DNA of 64,000 bases from Hyphomonas chukchiensis (GCF_000682695.1 NZ_AWFG01000001.1:186001-250000), one strand, 5' to 3'; shown: positions 8,974 through 17,495, counted from the first letter of the stretch. Numbers and translations are program-made. The notes: generated from the sequence alone by a model not told the origin.

Positions 8974-9447
8974 TCAGACGGTCTCTTTCAGTTCCTTCGC
9001 AACGCGGAAGGCGACTTTTTTCGAAGCCTTGATCTTGATGGCTTCGCCCGTCGCCGGGTTGCGGCCCATGCGTGCCGGGCGCTTGCGCACTTCCAGCGTG
9101 CCGAGACCGTTGATGCGGATCCGCTCGCCTTTTTTCAGGCGTTTCGTGATCTGCGCCGCCATGTCGTCGAAGATTTCCTGCGACTGTTTCTTGGTGAGAC
9201 CGTGGGTCTCAGCCATGTCGACGGACATCTGACGCAGCGTGACGGTTGTTGCCGTTTTCGTTGCAGCCTTGGCCGGTGCAGCAGCTGGTTTGGCAGCCGC
9301 TTTTGCGGCCGGTTTTGCAGCAGCAGCTGGCTTGGCTTTCGCAGCTGGCTTTGCAGCCGCTTTCGTCGCCGCAGGTTTTTTCGCGGCAGCCGTCTTGGTG
9401 GCTGCAGGTTTCGCAGCGGCCTTCTTGGCCGCAGGTTTGATTGCCAT
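8974..9447 (-). CDS. HU-type nucleoid protein with Ala/Lys/Pro-rich N-terminal tail
   Basis: The 157-residue product has two parts. Residues 1-68 are almost only Ala, Lys and Pro with some Thr, in repeats of the AAAKPAAK kind, resembling histone H1 tails. Residues 69-157 are a standard HU/IHF fold including KKGERIRINGLGTLEV and the arm motif MGRNPATGEAIKI. It should bind and bend DNA as a dimer, with the basic tail adding non-specific contacts. The start is the ATG at 9447 with AGGAA about 7 bases upstream; an upstream in-frame ATG would add unrelated residues. A clear terminator follows. The repetitive tail codons (GCAGCC-type runs) make this stretch prone to slippage and length variation. 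Confidence 0.93.
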   Translation of the reverse strand: MAIKPAAKKAAAKPAATKTAAAKKPAATKAAAKPAAKAKPAAAAKPAAKAAAKPAAAPAKAATKTATTVTLRQMSVDMAETHGLTKKQSQEIFDDMAAQITKRLKKGERIRINGLGTLEVRKRPARMGRNPATGEAIKIKASKKVAFRVAKELKETV

Positions 9448-9572
9448 GAGCAAATTCCTTTGTTGAATCTCCGCAGAGGCGTCGGCGTATAACGCCAATT
9501 CGTCTTCCTGCATCAAACTTTTTTCAGTAGAGCCGGTTTGCCCTGACGTTTTTGGGATACATATCAGCCCTG

Positions 9573-10331
9573 ATGCAGAAACAACGGCCCTTCATTTTGA
9601 TTCTCCTTGCGCTGCTGCAGCCGCTTTCGGGCGCCCTCGCGCCGCTGGCGGGAATCGGTACGCCGATCGGAAATGCGACGCGTGACATTGGTGCGCCGGA
9701 GCAACCGCTGCCGGTCTTCTTTTCGATCTGGAGCGTGATCTTCGCGGCCTATCTGGCCTTCGCGCTGTTCCTGCTGCTGCGCCGCGAACCCTGGATGGAG
9801 CGCATCGCCATGCCGCTCGCCATTGCCGGCCTGATGAACGTGGTCTGGATGCTGAGTGCGCAACTGATCGTGTCCCAACCGCTGGACTTCGTGCTGCTGT
9901 TTCCGATTGGCGTCGCCGCCTGGTTTTCCGCCTGGCAGTTCGACCGCATGCGCGGCATGGGCGGCAGCATCGCCAAGCTGACGGCTGACGCGGCCACCGG
10001 CCTTCTCTCCGGCTGGATCACCGTGGCCGCCGCCATCTCCATCCCGCTCACCATCCGTCACTTCTCGGACCTCGGCCCGACCGACCAGCCATGGCTAATG
10101 CTGTGGGCCACGCTTGTGCCGGCGGCCCTTGCCACATGGGCCTTTACCCGTTTCGTCAGCCGCAGCCTCTGGTTCTTCGTCGGCCTCGGCTGGGGCCTCC
10201 TCGGCATCCTTCTCAACAACTGGACGATCACGGACATGAACTGGCTTGCCATCATGACGGGCGTGGTCGCTGTCATCGTCCTTTCCCTGCGGCTGACGCG
10301 CGGCGCCCATGGCGCTGTGCAGGCCGCCTGA
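9573..10331 (+). CDS. multi-pass membrane protein, possibly TspO/MBR-like
   Basis: The 252-residue protein has about seven hydrophobic helices and many Trp residues. The signature PVFFSIWSVIF early in the protein recalls the FxIWxxIF segment of tryptophan-rich sensory (TspO/MBR-related) proteins. It is longer than classical TspO (about 160 residues), so I treat this as resemblance only. The start is placed at the ATG at 9573, since residues upstream of it are not hydrophobic. The gene is divergent from HU and is followed 15 bases later by an MscS gene, so the two are probably co-transcribed. Confidence 0.65.
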   Translation: MQKQRPFILILLALLQPLSGALAPLAGIGTPIGNATRDIGAPEQPLPVFFSIWSVIFAAYLAFALFLLLRREPWMERIAMPLAIAGLMNVVWMLSAQLIVSQPLDFVLLFPIGVAAWFSAWQFDRMRGMGGSIAKLTADAATGLLSGWITVAAAISIPLTIRHFSDLGPTDQPWLMLWATLVPAALATWAFTRFVSRSLWFFVGLGWGLLGILLNNWTITDMNWLAIMTGVVAVIVLSLRLTRGAHGAVQAA

Positions 10332-10346
10332 CACTGGAGTTATTTC

Positions 10347-11177
10347 ATGGACTTTCTGAATAATATCGACTGGCAGGCCCAGTTCGAGGAACACTGGCCG
10401 GCCCTCGCAGGCTATGGCCTGAAAGCGCTCGGCGCCTTCCTCGTCCTGATCATCGGCTTGCGCATTTCCGGCGCCATGGCGAGCTTCGTGCGCAAGCAGG
10501 CCATCAAGCGTCCGAACATAGACGAGACGCTGGGCAGTTTCTTCGCCTCACTGGTGCGCTGGTTCATGACGGCTGCCACGCTGATCGCGGCGCTGCAGCT
10601 CTTCGGCGTGCAGGCCACCAGTTTCGTTGCCATCCTCGGCGCCATGACCCTGGCCATCGGCCTGTCCTTGCAGGGCGCGCTTGGCAATATCGCGTCTGGC
10701 ATCATGATCATGCTGTTCCGCCCCTATGGCGTCGGCCAGTATATCGAAGTGGCGAGCGTCGGTGGCACGGTGAAGGAGATCAATCTCTTCCAGACCATCC
10801 TTGCCACGCCCGACAATGTGCAGGTCATCGTGCCCAACAGCCAGGCCATAGATGGCATCATCAAGAACTATGCCGGCTATCCGACGCGCCGCATCGATCT
10901 CGTCTTCGGCATCGACTATGGCGACGGCATGGAGAACGCGATGAACGTGATCGAAAGCGTCATCAAGGCTGACACGCGCGTGCTGGCAGACCCTGCCCCG
11001 GTGGTGCGCGTGAGCGAGCTGAATTCCAGCTCGGTCGACATCATTGCGCGGCCATGGGTCAAGACGCCGGACTATTGGGAAGTCCGCTGGGCCCTGATCC
11101 AGAACGTCAAGAATGCCCTTGATGAGGCCGGCATCTCGATCCCGTATCCTCACCAGGTCAACGTCAACAAGGAATAG
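10347..11177 (+). CDS. small-conductance mechanosensitive channel, MscS family
   Basis: The 276-residue product has the minimal MscS build. Three N-terminal membrane helices (about residues 20-40, 65-85, 90-125) are followed by the beta domain (GTVKEINLFQTIL, VPNSQAIDG) and an alpha/beta C-terminal vestibule ending in the typical ISIPYPHQV. The pore-lining third helix contains the Gly/Ala-rich run AIGLSLQGALGN. It should open on membrane tension to release solutes. GGAG precedes the ATG at 10347. It follows the TspO-like gene in the same transcript and converges on arsM with a 3-base gap. Confidence 0.93.
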   Translation: MDFLNNIDWQAQFEEHWPALAGYGLKALGAFLVLIIGLRISGAMASFVRKQAIKRPNIDETLGSFFASLVRWFMTAATLIAALQLFGVQATSFVAILGAMTLAIGLSLQGALGNIASGIMIMLFRPYGVGQYIEVASVGGTVKEINLFQTILATPDNVQVIVPNSQAIDGIIKNYAGYPTRRIDLVFGIDYGDGMENAMNVIESVIKADTRVLADPAPVVRVSELNSSSVDIIARPWVKTPDYWEVRWALIQNVKNALDEAGISIPYPHQVNVNKE

Positions 11178-11180
11178 GGC

Positions 11181-12242
11181 TCAGCAGCACCCGCCCACGG
11201 GCGCGGCGGATGAGGACGCGGTATCGACGGCTGCGAACACGTCCGGCGCGGCGCAGCCGGGGAACAGGCCGAAATGCCTGTCGCCTGTGCCCACCACGTC
11301 GAAGTGTGCCGCGAAGCGCGTCTCCATCAGCATGGCCAGCGTGTTGCCGCAGACCGGGAACACACGGCCCTGCTCGATGGCGTGTTCGGCATCGAGGATG
11401 AACACGTCCTCCATGCCTTCGACGCCGCCGCGATAGATGACGGCCTGTCCGTAATCCTCACAGGCGGGCTCAAGGCCTTCCAGCTTGAACAGGCGCGCGG
11501 TGACAGAGGCAAAGCGGATCTGGCCGACCTTGGCCTTCAGTTCCGGATCGAGGATTGCCAGCGGGCGATGGTCCACCACGCGCGGGTCGCCAAAGCCTGC
11601 GGCCATGGCCACGGCCTGATAGTCGCCCCAGTAGAGCGCGCCTGACAGGCACTCGCCATAGAGGACCGGGTCTTTCACCAGCTCTGCCGGAATGCGCCGG
11701 TCGGCATAGACATCCGAGAAGTAAAGCTCGCCGCCCGGTTTCAACAGGCGGTGCGCAGCGCGGAACACGGCCGGCTTGTCGGAGCAGAGATTGATCACGC
11801 AATTGGAAATGATGAGATCGAAGCTGCCCGCTTCGAGGTCCAGTTCGTCCAGCTTTTCAAGCTCGCCCTCGATGAAGGTCGTATTTGGTTTGTTGTAGCC
11901 AAAGGCCTCGGCATGCCAGGCCTCATGCTCGCGGGCGACGGCAAGCTGTTCCGGTGTCATGTCCACGCCCGTGACATGGCCGCTCGGGCCCACAAGGCTC
12001 GCCAGCGCATAGACGTCCCGCCCTGCCCCGCAGCCAAGGTCCAGCACGCGCAGGCCTTCAAGCTGCGCCGGTATGGCCAGTCCGCAGCCATAATAGCGCG
12101 TCGAGACCGCGTCATGCACGCGGCCCAGCGCCTTGCGCACATGCAGGGGCGGCGCCGCATCGGTCGTGCAGGCATCGGTGCGCAGGTCCGATGAGGATTG
12201 CAGGATGTCTCCGTAATATTCCTGGACGACCTGTTTGTTCAT
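11181..12242 (-). CDS. arsM: arsenite S-adenosylmethionine methyltransferase
   Basis: The 353-residue protein has a class I methyltransferase fold (DLGCGAGRD at 68-76). It also has the cysteines that mark ArsM: C25, C53 (YYGCGL), C148 (SNCVIN) and C198 (GECLSGALYWGD). The 50-residue spacing of the last pair matches that of known arsenite methyltransferases. It would convert As(III) to methylated and finally volatile species. The C terminus ends in GGCC, a possible extra thiol site. AGGAGA lies about 7 bases before the ATG at 12242. No arsR, arsB or arsC is adjacent; both neighbours are MscS channels, so regulation by arsenic is not evident locally. Confidence 0.92.
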   Translation of the reverse strand: MNKQVVQEYYGDILQSSSDLRTDACTTDAAPPLHVRKALGRVHDAVSTRYYGCGLAIPAQLEGLRVLDLGCGAGRDVYALASLVGPSGHVTGVDMTPEQLAVAREHEAWHAEAFGYNKPNTTFIEGELEKLDELDLEAGSFDLIISNCVINLCSDKPAVFRAAHRLLKPGGELYFSDVYADRRIPAELVKDPVLYGECLSGALYWGDYQAVAMAAGFGDPRVVDHRPLAILDPELKAKVGQIRFASVTARLFKLEGLEPACEDYGQAVIYRGGVEGMEDVFILDAEHAIEQGRVFPVCGNTLAMLMETRFAAHFDVVGTGDRHFGLFPGCAAPDVFAAVDTASSSAAPVGGCC

Positions 12243-12346
12243 GCGATGTCTCCTGCGCTCTGTTGCCTCCCACCTGCCGCAAGCGGGGCGGTTTCACCAG
12301 TCACCAATGCGTGAAAGTTCAGTTGAAGACCGTCCCGGCGCGTGAC

Positions 12347-13456
12347 ATGAGTGCGACCATGATGCCCGAGATCGACATGACCGGCTGGCCCGCGTGGGCG
12401 CAGGCCGCCGAACCGCAGGTCCTGAAATGGGCGCTTGTGCTGGCCGCCGTGGTGGCCATCTGGATTGTTGCGATTGGCGTGAAATGGCTGGTCTCGCTGG
12501 TCGGCAAGATACTAACCCCGAAGGATCATGATTTCGAAGGGTCCAGTTGGGACCTTGGCGCCTCCGTTGCGCGCATGTTCGCCCTGATCCTGATGTCGCC
12601 GTTGCCGCTTGGCCTGGCGGGGTATGACTGGCGCAGCATGATCGAGGATCGTGGCGCCGGCGCCGTTGCGGCTGTGGCCATCCTTGTGGTCGCCATCCTC
12701 TTTGCCAACTGGATCGCGCGGTCGCTGCGCAATTTCGGCGGCAAGGCCCATCGCCGGACGGGCGCAGACGACACGCTGTTCGCCTTTGCCGGCTCAATGG
12801 TGAAATACCTGATTTTCGCCATCGCGATCGTCACGGCCCTGACGCAGCTCGGCTTCCCCACCACATCCCTCGCGGCCGTGCTCGGCGCCATGGGTCTCGC
12901 CATCGGTCTCGGCCTGCAGGACACGATGAAGTCCGTTGCCGCAGGCGTCATGCTGGCCATCCTGCGGCCCTTCCGGATCGGCGACTATGTCAGCCTTGCC
13001 AATCTCGAAGGCGAGGTGACCGATATTTCACCCTTTACGACGTCGCTGAAACAGATCGACAACAAGGTCGTCATCGTCACCAATGACAAGGTGTGGGGTG
13101 ATCCGCTGATCAACCACACCCGCCAGACGCGGCGCCGTTTCGACCTCTATTTCGACATCTCCTATGACGACAACATGGACCACGCGCTGAAAGTGCTGCT
13201 GGACCTCGCCAACGACCATCCGCGCATCCTGTCCAAGGCCGATACATGGGTGGGCGTGCATGCGCTGGCCGACTGGAGCGTCAAGCTGCGCCTGCGGGCC
13301 TGGGTGGCGACGCCCGAATTCGTGCAGGTGCGCGCGGACCTGACCAAGGCCGTGAAAGAGGCCTTCGACCGCGAAGGCATCACCATCCCCTACCCGCACC
13401 AGGTCAATGTCGCCTACAGGGGCAATACCGTGCTAAACACGGCAGAAGATGAATGA
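12347..13456 (+). CDS. mechanosensitive ion channel, MscS family
   Basis: About 369 residues long, it has five predicted helices: one near the N terminus, one after the KDHDFEG linker, and the last three forming the MscS core. The pore helix region is AVLGAMGLAIGLGLQ. The beta domain follows (RIGDYVSLANLEGEVTDI) and the C terminus again ends with the ITIPYPHQV signature. The start at 12347 is chosen from several ATGs (12359 and 12362 are alternatives). Upstream codons reach into the arsM leader and look non-coding. Its stop overlaps the start of the next gene by 8 bases, so the two are translationally coupled. Confidence 0.9.
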   Translation: MSATMMPEIDMTGWPAWAQAAEPQVLKWALVLAAVVAIWIVAIGVKWLVSLVGKILTPKDHDFEGSSWDLGASVARMFALILMSPLPLGLAGYDWRSMIEDRGAGAVAAVAILVVAILFANWIARSLRNFGGKAHRRTGADDTLFAFAGSMVKYLIFAIAIVTALTQLGFPTTSLAAVLGAMGLAIGLGLQDTMKSVAAGVMLAILRPFRIGDYVSLANLEGEVTDISPFTTSLKQIDNKVVIVTNDKVWGDPLINHTRQTRRRFDLYFDISYDDNMDHALKVLLDLANDHPRILSKADTWVGVHALADWSVKLRLRAWVATPEFVQVRADLTKAVKEAFDREGITIPYPHQVNVAYRGNTVLNTAEDE

Positions 13457-13814
13457 GAGCGAACCGCCTGTCGTAGAGCCGCTAGTGCCGCCACCCGAAC
13501 CGGCGGCACCGCCCAAACCCGTCAAGGAACCGCCGCGCCCCATCCTGAAACGTCTGTTCGGTATCGGCGTGTGGGGCTGGATCAAGCTGATCGCGCTCTG
13601 CATCCTTGTCGGCTTTGTCGTGCTCGCCTCGAATTTCGATCCGTCTTCGCCGGACGTCGACATTCCCGCCGCCATTGGCGCCATCGTGCGCCAGACGCTC
13701 GCCGCCGCGGGCTGGGCCCTGCAGAATTTCTGGAAGCCCGCCCTTGCCGGTGCCGGCATCGTGCTGCCTGTCTGGATCCTCTGGCGGCTGGTCAGCCTGC
13801 CCTTCCGGAAGTAG
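13449..13814 (+). CDS. small two-helix membrane protein, DUF6460-like
   Basis: The 121-residue product has a Pro-rich cytoplasmic N terminus (about residues 1-35), a membrane helix near 38-58, a short loop beginning SPDVDIP and an amphipathic stretch. A second membrane helix near 95-118 ends in a basic tail. The pattern resembles alphaproteobacterial DUF6460 proteins, whose function is unknown. The ATG at 13449 lies inside the end of the upstream mscS gene, so it is probably made with that channel and might be an accessory to it. It converges with the DUF2147 gene, 4 bases apart. Confidence 0.7.
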   Translation: MNESEPPVVEPLVPPPEPAAPPKPVKEPPRPILKRLFGIGVWGWIKLIALCILVGFVVLASNFDPSSPDVDIPAAIGAIVRQTLAAAGWALQNFWKPALAGAGIVLPVWILWRLVSLPFRK

Positions 13815-13818
13815 CGCC

Positions 13819-14235
13819 TCAGACCACCGGTTTCCAGTTCTGCGTCTTGCAGAGGAAGCCTATGCAGCCCTTCACTTCCAGAATGCCGCTATCCAGCAGC
13901 TTCATCTTGGAGCTGTAGGTCTTGCCTTCCTTCGGGTTGTAGATCGTCCCGTCGGTCCACCCTTTTGCCGTCTTCTTGAAGCCTTCCAGCATGGTCAGGC
14001 CGAGGATTTTCTTGCCGTCTGCATCTGTGGCCGTTTCAGGCGTCTTGCCGTCCGAGACGCTCGCCGGGTCGATCCAGACAATCGTGCCGCACGGCGTGCC
14101 GTCGCCGCAATCGGCAATCTGGATATGCGAGTTCTCTTCCTCGGTCGCGAAGGTGCCGTACACATCGAGAGGATCGGCGGCGGCATATCCTGCCGCGAGG
14201 GCAAGGGAGACAAATGCAAAAATGACGGGTTTCAT
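13819..14235 (-). CDS. secreted DUF2147 protein
   Basis: The 138-residue protein has a cleavable signal peptide (residues 1-20) and the DUF2147 pattern: a short beta-rich domain with DVYGTFATEE, the Cys pair DCGDGTPCG followed by TIVWIDP, and the C-terminal pair VKGCIGFLC. The cysteines probably form disulfides in the periplasm. Members of this family are widespread in proteobacteria and uncharacterised. GGAGG lies 7 bases before the ATG at 14235, which settles the start; an upstream in-frame ATG would place residues ahead of the signal peptide. It is divergent from the SDR gene at 14298. Confidence 0.85.
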   Translation of the reverse strand: MKPVIFAFVSLALAAGYAAADPLDVYGTFATEEENSHIQIADCGDGTPCGTIVWIDPASVSDGKTPETATDADGKKILGLTMLEGFKKTAKGWTDGTIYNPKEGKTYSSKMKLLDSGILEVKGCIGFLCKTQNWKPVV

Positions 14236-14297
14236 GGGCGTTCCTCCAGCTCCATTCGAGCTATTATGATAACAGAATTCAACCAGGGAGAACACTG

Positions 14298-15200
14298 ATG
14301 GATACGTCACAATTGATGTTCCGCGACGGGCTGATGAAGGGTGAACGCATCCTCGTCACGGGCGGCGGCACAGGCCTCGGCAAGGAGATGGCCGAAGGCT
14401 TTCTCAAGCTCGGTGCCGAGGTCCACATCTGCGGCCGGCGCGGCGGCGTCTGCGAAGACACCGCCAGCGAACTGATGGAAAAGCACGGCGGCAAGGTCGT
14501 GCCGCATGCGTGCGATATCCGCGTCGCTGAAGCCATTACCGACATGAACGATGCGATCTGGTCACAGCACGGGCCGCTGACCGGCCTCGTCAACAACGCC
14601 GCCGGTAACTTCATCAGTCGCACCGAAGACCTGTCGATCCGCGGCTTCGATGCCATCTCCAACATTGTCTTCCGCGGCACGTTCTACATGACGCAGGATA
14701 TCGGCAAGCGGTGGATCAAGGGCGGCAACCGGGGCAATGTCATCTCCATCCTGACGACATGGGTGTGGAATGGCGGACCGTTCGTTGTCCCTTCCGCAAT
14801 GTCCAAGGCCGCCGTCAACACGATGACGCAAAGCCTCGCCGTCGAGTGGGGCCGCTATGGCCTGCGCTTCAACGCGATCGCGCCAGGCCCCTTCCCCACC
14901 GAAGGCATGTCGAAACGCCTTTCGCCCGATGCCGAAGGCGCCAAGCGCATGGATTCAGGCGCAGCCAACCCGATGGGCCGCGTCGGCGAGATGCACGAAC
15001 TGGTCAACCTCGCCGTGCTGCTGATGGGCCCCGGCGCCGAATACATCAACGGCCAGACCATCGCCATTGACGGCGCCATGTACAATGCGTCCGGCGGCAA
15101 CTTCTCCCAGCTCACCGCCTGGGGCGACACGGAATGGCAGGCCGCCAAGGATGCCATCACCGCCACGAACGACGCCGACAAGGCGAAGCGCACCGTCTAG
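14298..15200 (+). CDS. SDR oxidoreductase, 2,4-dienoyl-CoA reductase-like
   Basis: This is a 300-residue Rossmann-fold dehydrogenase with TGGGTGLGK (NADPH binding), NNAAGNF, and the active-site stretch SAMSKAAVNTM. As in mitochondrial and peroxisomal 2,4-dienoyl-CoA reductases, the usual YxxxK tyrosine position is not Tyr but the Lys is kept. The sequence EWGRYGLRFNAIAPGP also fits that subfamily. It would reduce unsaturated acyl-CoA intermediates in fatty acid oxidation. GGGAGA lies 6 bases before the ATG. A strong hairpin without a U tract follows the stop codon (15214-15245). Confidence 0.85.
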   Translation: MDTSQLMFRDGLMKGERILVTGGGTGLGKEMAEGFLKLGAEVHICGRRGGVCEDTASELMEKHGGKVVPHACDIRVAEAITDMNDAIWSQHGPLTGLVNNAAGNFISRTEDLSIRGFDAISNIVFRGTFYMTQDIGKRWIKGGNRGNVISILTTWVWNGGPFVVPSAMSKAAVNTMTQSLAVEWGRYGLRFNAIAPGPFPTEGMSKRLSPDAEGAKRMDSGAANPMGRVGEMHELVNLAVLLMGPGAEYINGQTIAIDGAMYNASGGNFSQLTAWGDTEWQAAKDAITATNDADKAKRTV

Positions 15201-15213
15201 ACGCCGGAACCTT

Positions 15214-15245
15214 CCGTTCGCAGGGCCGTTGGCATCTGCGAACGG
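15214..15245. other. perfect 10-bp hairpin after the SDR gene
   Basis: CCGTTCGCAG at 15214-15223 pairs exactly with CTGCGAACGG at 15236-15245 across a 12-base loop. There is no T run afterwards, so it is not a standard intrinsic terminator. It could act with Rho or protect the 3' end. Confidence 0.6.
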
Positions 15246-15308
15246 GACTCGCGCGCTGGCATAGCAAGAACGCGGCCTCCCGACAGTCCATCAAAGGGAA
15301 ACGCCGCC

Positions 15309-16136
15309 ATGAAACTCACCACCCTCCTCGCCTCCGTTGCGCTCGGCACAATGGCCGTCGCCTGCGCCGCTACGCCAACCCAATACCCCGCACAGGCCCA
15401 GATTACCGAACATGTCGTCACCGGCCAGCTGACCTATCGCGAGCGTATCGCCCTGCCCGCGGGCAGCACGGCCACCGTCACGATCAGCGACACGTCGCGT
15501 ATGGATGTGCCTGCCACAATCGTCGCTGAGGCCATGATGAACCTTGGCACGTCGCAGGTGCCAGTTGCGTTCAACGTGACCGTTGACGACCGCGACCTAG
15601 ACCCGAACGGCATCTACACGCTGCGCGCCACGATCCGCAGCCCCGCCGGCGAACTGTTCTGGACAACCGACACGGTCTACCCGGTCGATCTCTATGGCCC
15701 CTACACCGACATGGGTACGCTCTACCTCGTGAGCGGCAACCCGGGAACGGCCTATCCGGCGCCCTATCCCGATGCCAGCCCCTACCCGGCCAATCCGGGC
15801 TATGGCGCCATGCTGAGCGGCCCTGAATGGATCGTCGAAGACATTTCGCGCCACGGCGTGATCGACTTCTCGCGCGCTTCCATCAACTTTGACAGCAATG
15901 GCCGTGTCACCGGCAACGCATCCTGCAACACGTTCAGTGCAGGCTATTCCGCCACCGGCCAGGATCTTCGCTTCACGGAGATGGTCATGACCCGCAAGGC
16001 CTGCCCACCGGCCCTGATGAACCAGGAACGCGCCTTTACCGACATCATCGGCAGTGCGCGCCAGTATACGATCACGCAGGATGGCGCCCTCGTCATCTAT
16101 GCCCCGAACGGCGACACGATCACGGCCCGCCGCTAG
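15309..16136 (+). CDS. lipoprotein with YbaY-like and META domains
   Basis: The 275-residue protein has a lipobox ending in Cys19 (AVAC). Residues about 30-145 match the YbaY/YscW-like chaperone-type beta domain (VTGQLTYRERIALPAGSTATV). A flexible Pro/Tyr/Ala linker (about 150-170) follows. Residues about 172-275 form a META/HslJ-like domain (WIVEDISRHGVIDF, then GNASCNTFSAGY and the late RKACPP). The same pairing of these two domains occurs in other proteobacterial envelope lipoproteins. Roles in outer-membrane stress or heat/novobiocin resistance are suggested for META proteins. A second small lipoprotein follows 79 bases later after a hairpin. Confidence 0.85.
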   Translation: MKLTTLLASVALGTMAVACAATPTQYPAQAQITEHVVTGQLTYRERIALPAGSTATVTISDTSRMDVPATIVAEAMMNLGTSQVPVAFNVTVDDRDLDPNGIYTLRATIRSPAGELFWTTDTVYPVDLYGPYTDMGTLYLVSGNPGTAYPAPYPDASPYPANPGYGAMLSGPEWIVEDISRHGVIDFSRASINFDSNGRVTGNASCNTFSAGYSATGQDLRFTEMVMTRKACPPALMNQERAFTDIIGSARQYTITQDGALVIYAPNGDTITARR

Positions 16137-16146
16137 GCGAGCCTGC

Positions 16147-16175
16147 GCAGGCGGCGGAACCATTCTGCCGCCTGC
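16147..16175. other. intercistronic hairpin between two lipoprotein genes
   Basis: GCAGGCGGC at 16147-16155 pairs with GCCGCCTGC at 16167-16175 with an 11-base loop and no U tract. Its place between two same-strand lipoprotein genes suggests differential mRNA stability rather than termination. Confidence 0.6.
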
Positions 16176-16215
16176 CCGCTGTTCCCCCGGACCAATAGAA
16201 AACCGGAGATATGCC

Positions 16216-16593
16216 ATGAAACGCGCCTGCACATTCGCCGCCCTCACGCTCGCCGCCACAGCTGCCGCCTGCGCCGTCACGCCGCCTTCCGCCTCACAAC
16301 AAGGCGACATGCGAATGGCAAATGACCCTGCCTATGCAGCGCCGTATAGCTCTGACGTCATCTCCCCCTATTACGAATGCGGCGCGCTGCAGCTTGAAGC
16401 GAGCGTCACCGGCACGACCGCCACCGTCATGTTCAATGGCGAAGTGCACCAGCTGCAACAGGTCGAGGCCGACAAGGGCATGCGCTACCAGTCGGGCATC
16501 GGCCCGTCGCGCGTCGTCTTCTGGGACCAAGGCCGCTATGCCGTGCTGCAACAGGGCACGACAACGTTCCCGCAATGCACGCGGGTTCGCTAA
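16216..16593 (+). CDS. MliC-like lipoprotein (possible lysozyme inhibitor)
   Basis: This is a 125-residue lipoprotein with lipobox Cys19 (AAAC). After a 30-residue linker, the C-terminal part from about residue 52 follows the MliC/PliC pattern: YECG at the start, a Val/Phe strand (TATVMFNGEVHQLQQV), RYQSG, FWDQGRYAVL and a final Cys that would pair with the first. Family members bind and inhibit c-type lysozyme from the cell surface. GGAG precedes the ATG at 16216. Assignment is by pattern of Cys and strands rather than a strong motif, so a neutral beta-sandwich role is possible. Confidence 0.75.
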   Translation: MKRACTFAALTLAATAAACAVTPPSASQQGDMRMANDPAYAAPYSSDVISPYYECGALQLEASVTGTTATVMFNGEVHQLQQVEADKGMRYQSGIGPSRVVFWDQGRYAVLQQGTTTFPQCTRVR

Positions 16594-16605
16594 GGCTGTA
16601 TCTGC

Positions 16606-17397
16606 CTAGCCTTCACTCTCTGCCAGCGCCTTGAAGAAAGCGATCATCTCATCGGTCGCCCAGATGCCGGCCTCATCGTCGATGCGCAGACCTTCAAAGA
16701 CGGCGTAAGGTTGCCCGCCGGGGGCGAAGATCATGTTGGCGGGATAGGACAGCTCCGTACGCGACGTGCCCATTGCGGCAAGCACAGCGTCGATATCTTC
16801 TGCTTTTGCCGTCAGCGGCTGCAAGCGTGTGACGCCGCGACGCTCAAACAACGCCGTGTTCCCCTCCAGCGTGTCTTTCTCGCCGGGGTCGGCATTCAGC
16901 GCCAAAAGCGTCACGCCTTGCGCAGCATAAAGCGGAACTGCCGCATCCATGTCCGGCAACTCCTTTACGCACGGGGCGCACCAGGTGGCCCAGAGATTGA
17001 GGACGGTCCAGCCTCCCTCCCGGGCGGCAGCCAGCGTGCCATCAGGGTCGCCCAGCGGGGTGATCTCGGGCCAATGCGCGCCATCTGGCGGCATGTACAG
17101 GACTCCCCCGGGAAATTCGGGCACGCCTTCCGGGAGCACCCGCTTTGGTCGCGCATCCGCAGCGGCCATTTTTTCCTTCACCATTTCAAAGGTCGCGATT
17201 TCGCTTTTCAGGTAAGTCGGCGAAGTGTGCCAGCCAATTAGTTCCTCCGGCAGCTCTGACAGGTCGACCCAGCCCGGTCCGGGCACAGCTGCTGGCTGCG
17301 GGAAAAGGTGAGGCGCCGCCATGATCCCGCCTGCAAAACCAACACATAGCGCCGCCGCACCCACGATGCCGTATACAACTTTCATAAGCCCACGCAT
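16606..17397 (-). CDS. TlpA-type thioredoxin-like protein, membrane-anchored
   Basis: The 263-residue protein starts with a signal-anchor (about residues 6-27), then a 90-residue stretch of unclear fold. A thioredoxin domain follows with active site WCAPC (Cys140 and Cys143) in the context WTVLNLWATW, and a cis-proline segment SYPANMIF. It should face the periplasm and reduce disulfides, for example in cytochrome c maturation or repair of oxidised proteins. The preceding codon is an in-frame GTG, and an ATG at 17385 is also possible. It diverges from the EamA gene. Confidence 0.85.
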   Translation of the reverse strand: MRGLMKVVYGIVGAAALCVGFAGGIMAAPHLFPQPAAVPGPGWVDLSELPEELIGWHTSPTYLKSEIATFEMVKEKMAAADARPKRVLPEGVPEFPGGVLYMPPDGAHWPEITPLGDPDGTLAAAREGGWTVLNLWATWCAPCVKELPDMDAAVPLYAAQGVTLLALNADPGEKDTLEGNTALFERRGVTRLQPLTAKAEDIDAVLAAMGTSRTELSYPANMIFAPGGQPYAVFEGLRIDDEAGIWATDEMIAFFKALAESEG

Positions 17398-17495
17398 CAC
17401 CCTTAAATAGAAATCCCACTATGCCATCCGCCGAAAGCGGGTCAACCTCGCTGCCTTGCTTTGACAAATCCATTTGGCTGCTGTCCAAGCGCCGA

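Noticed and set aside
14298-15200. SDR active-site Tyr missing, considered as evidence for an inactive enzyme
   Set aside because: The pattern matches 2,4-dienoyl-CoA reductases, which use another tyrosine, so loss of activity should not be assumed.
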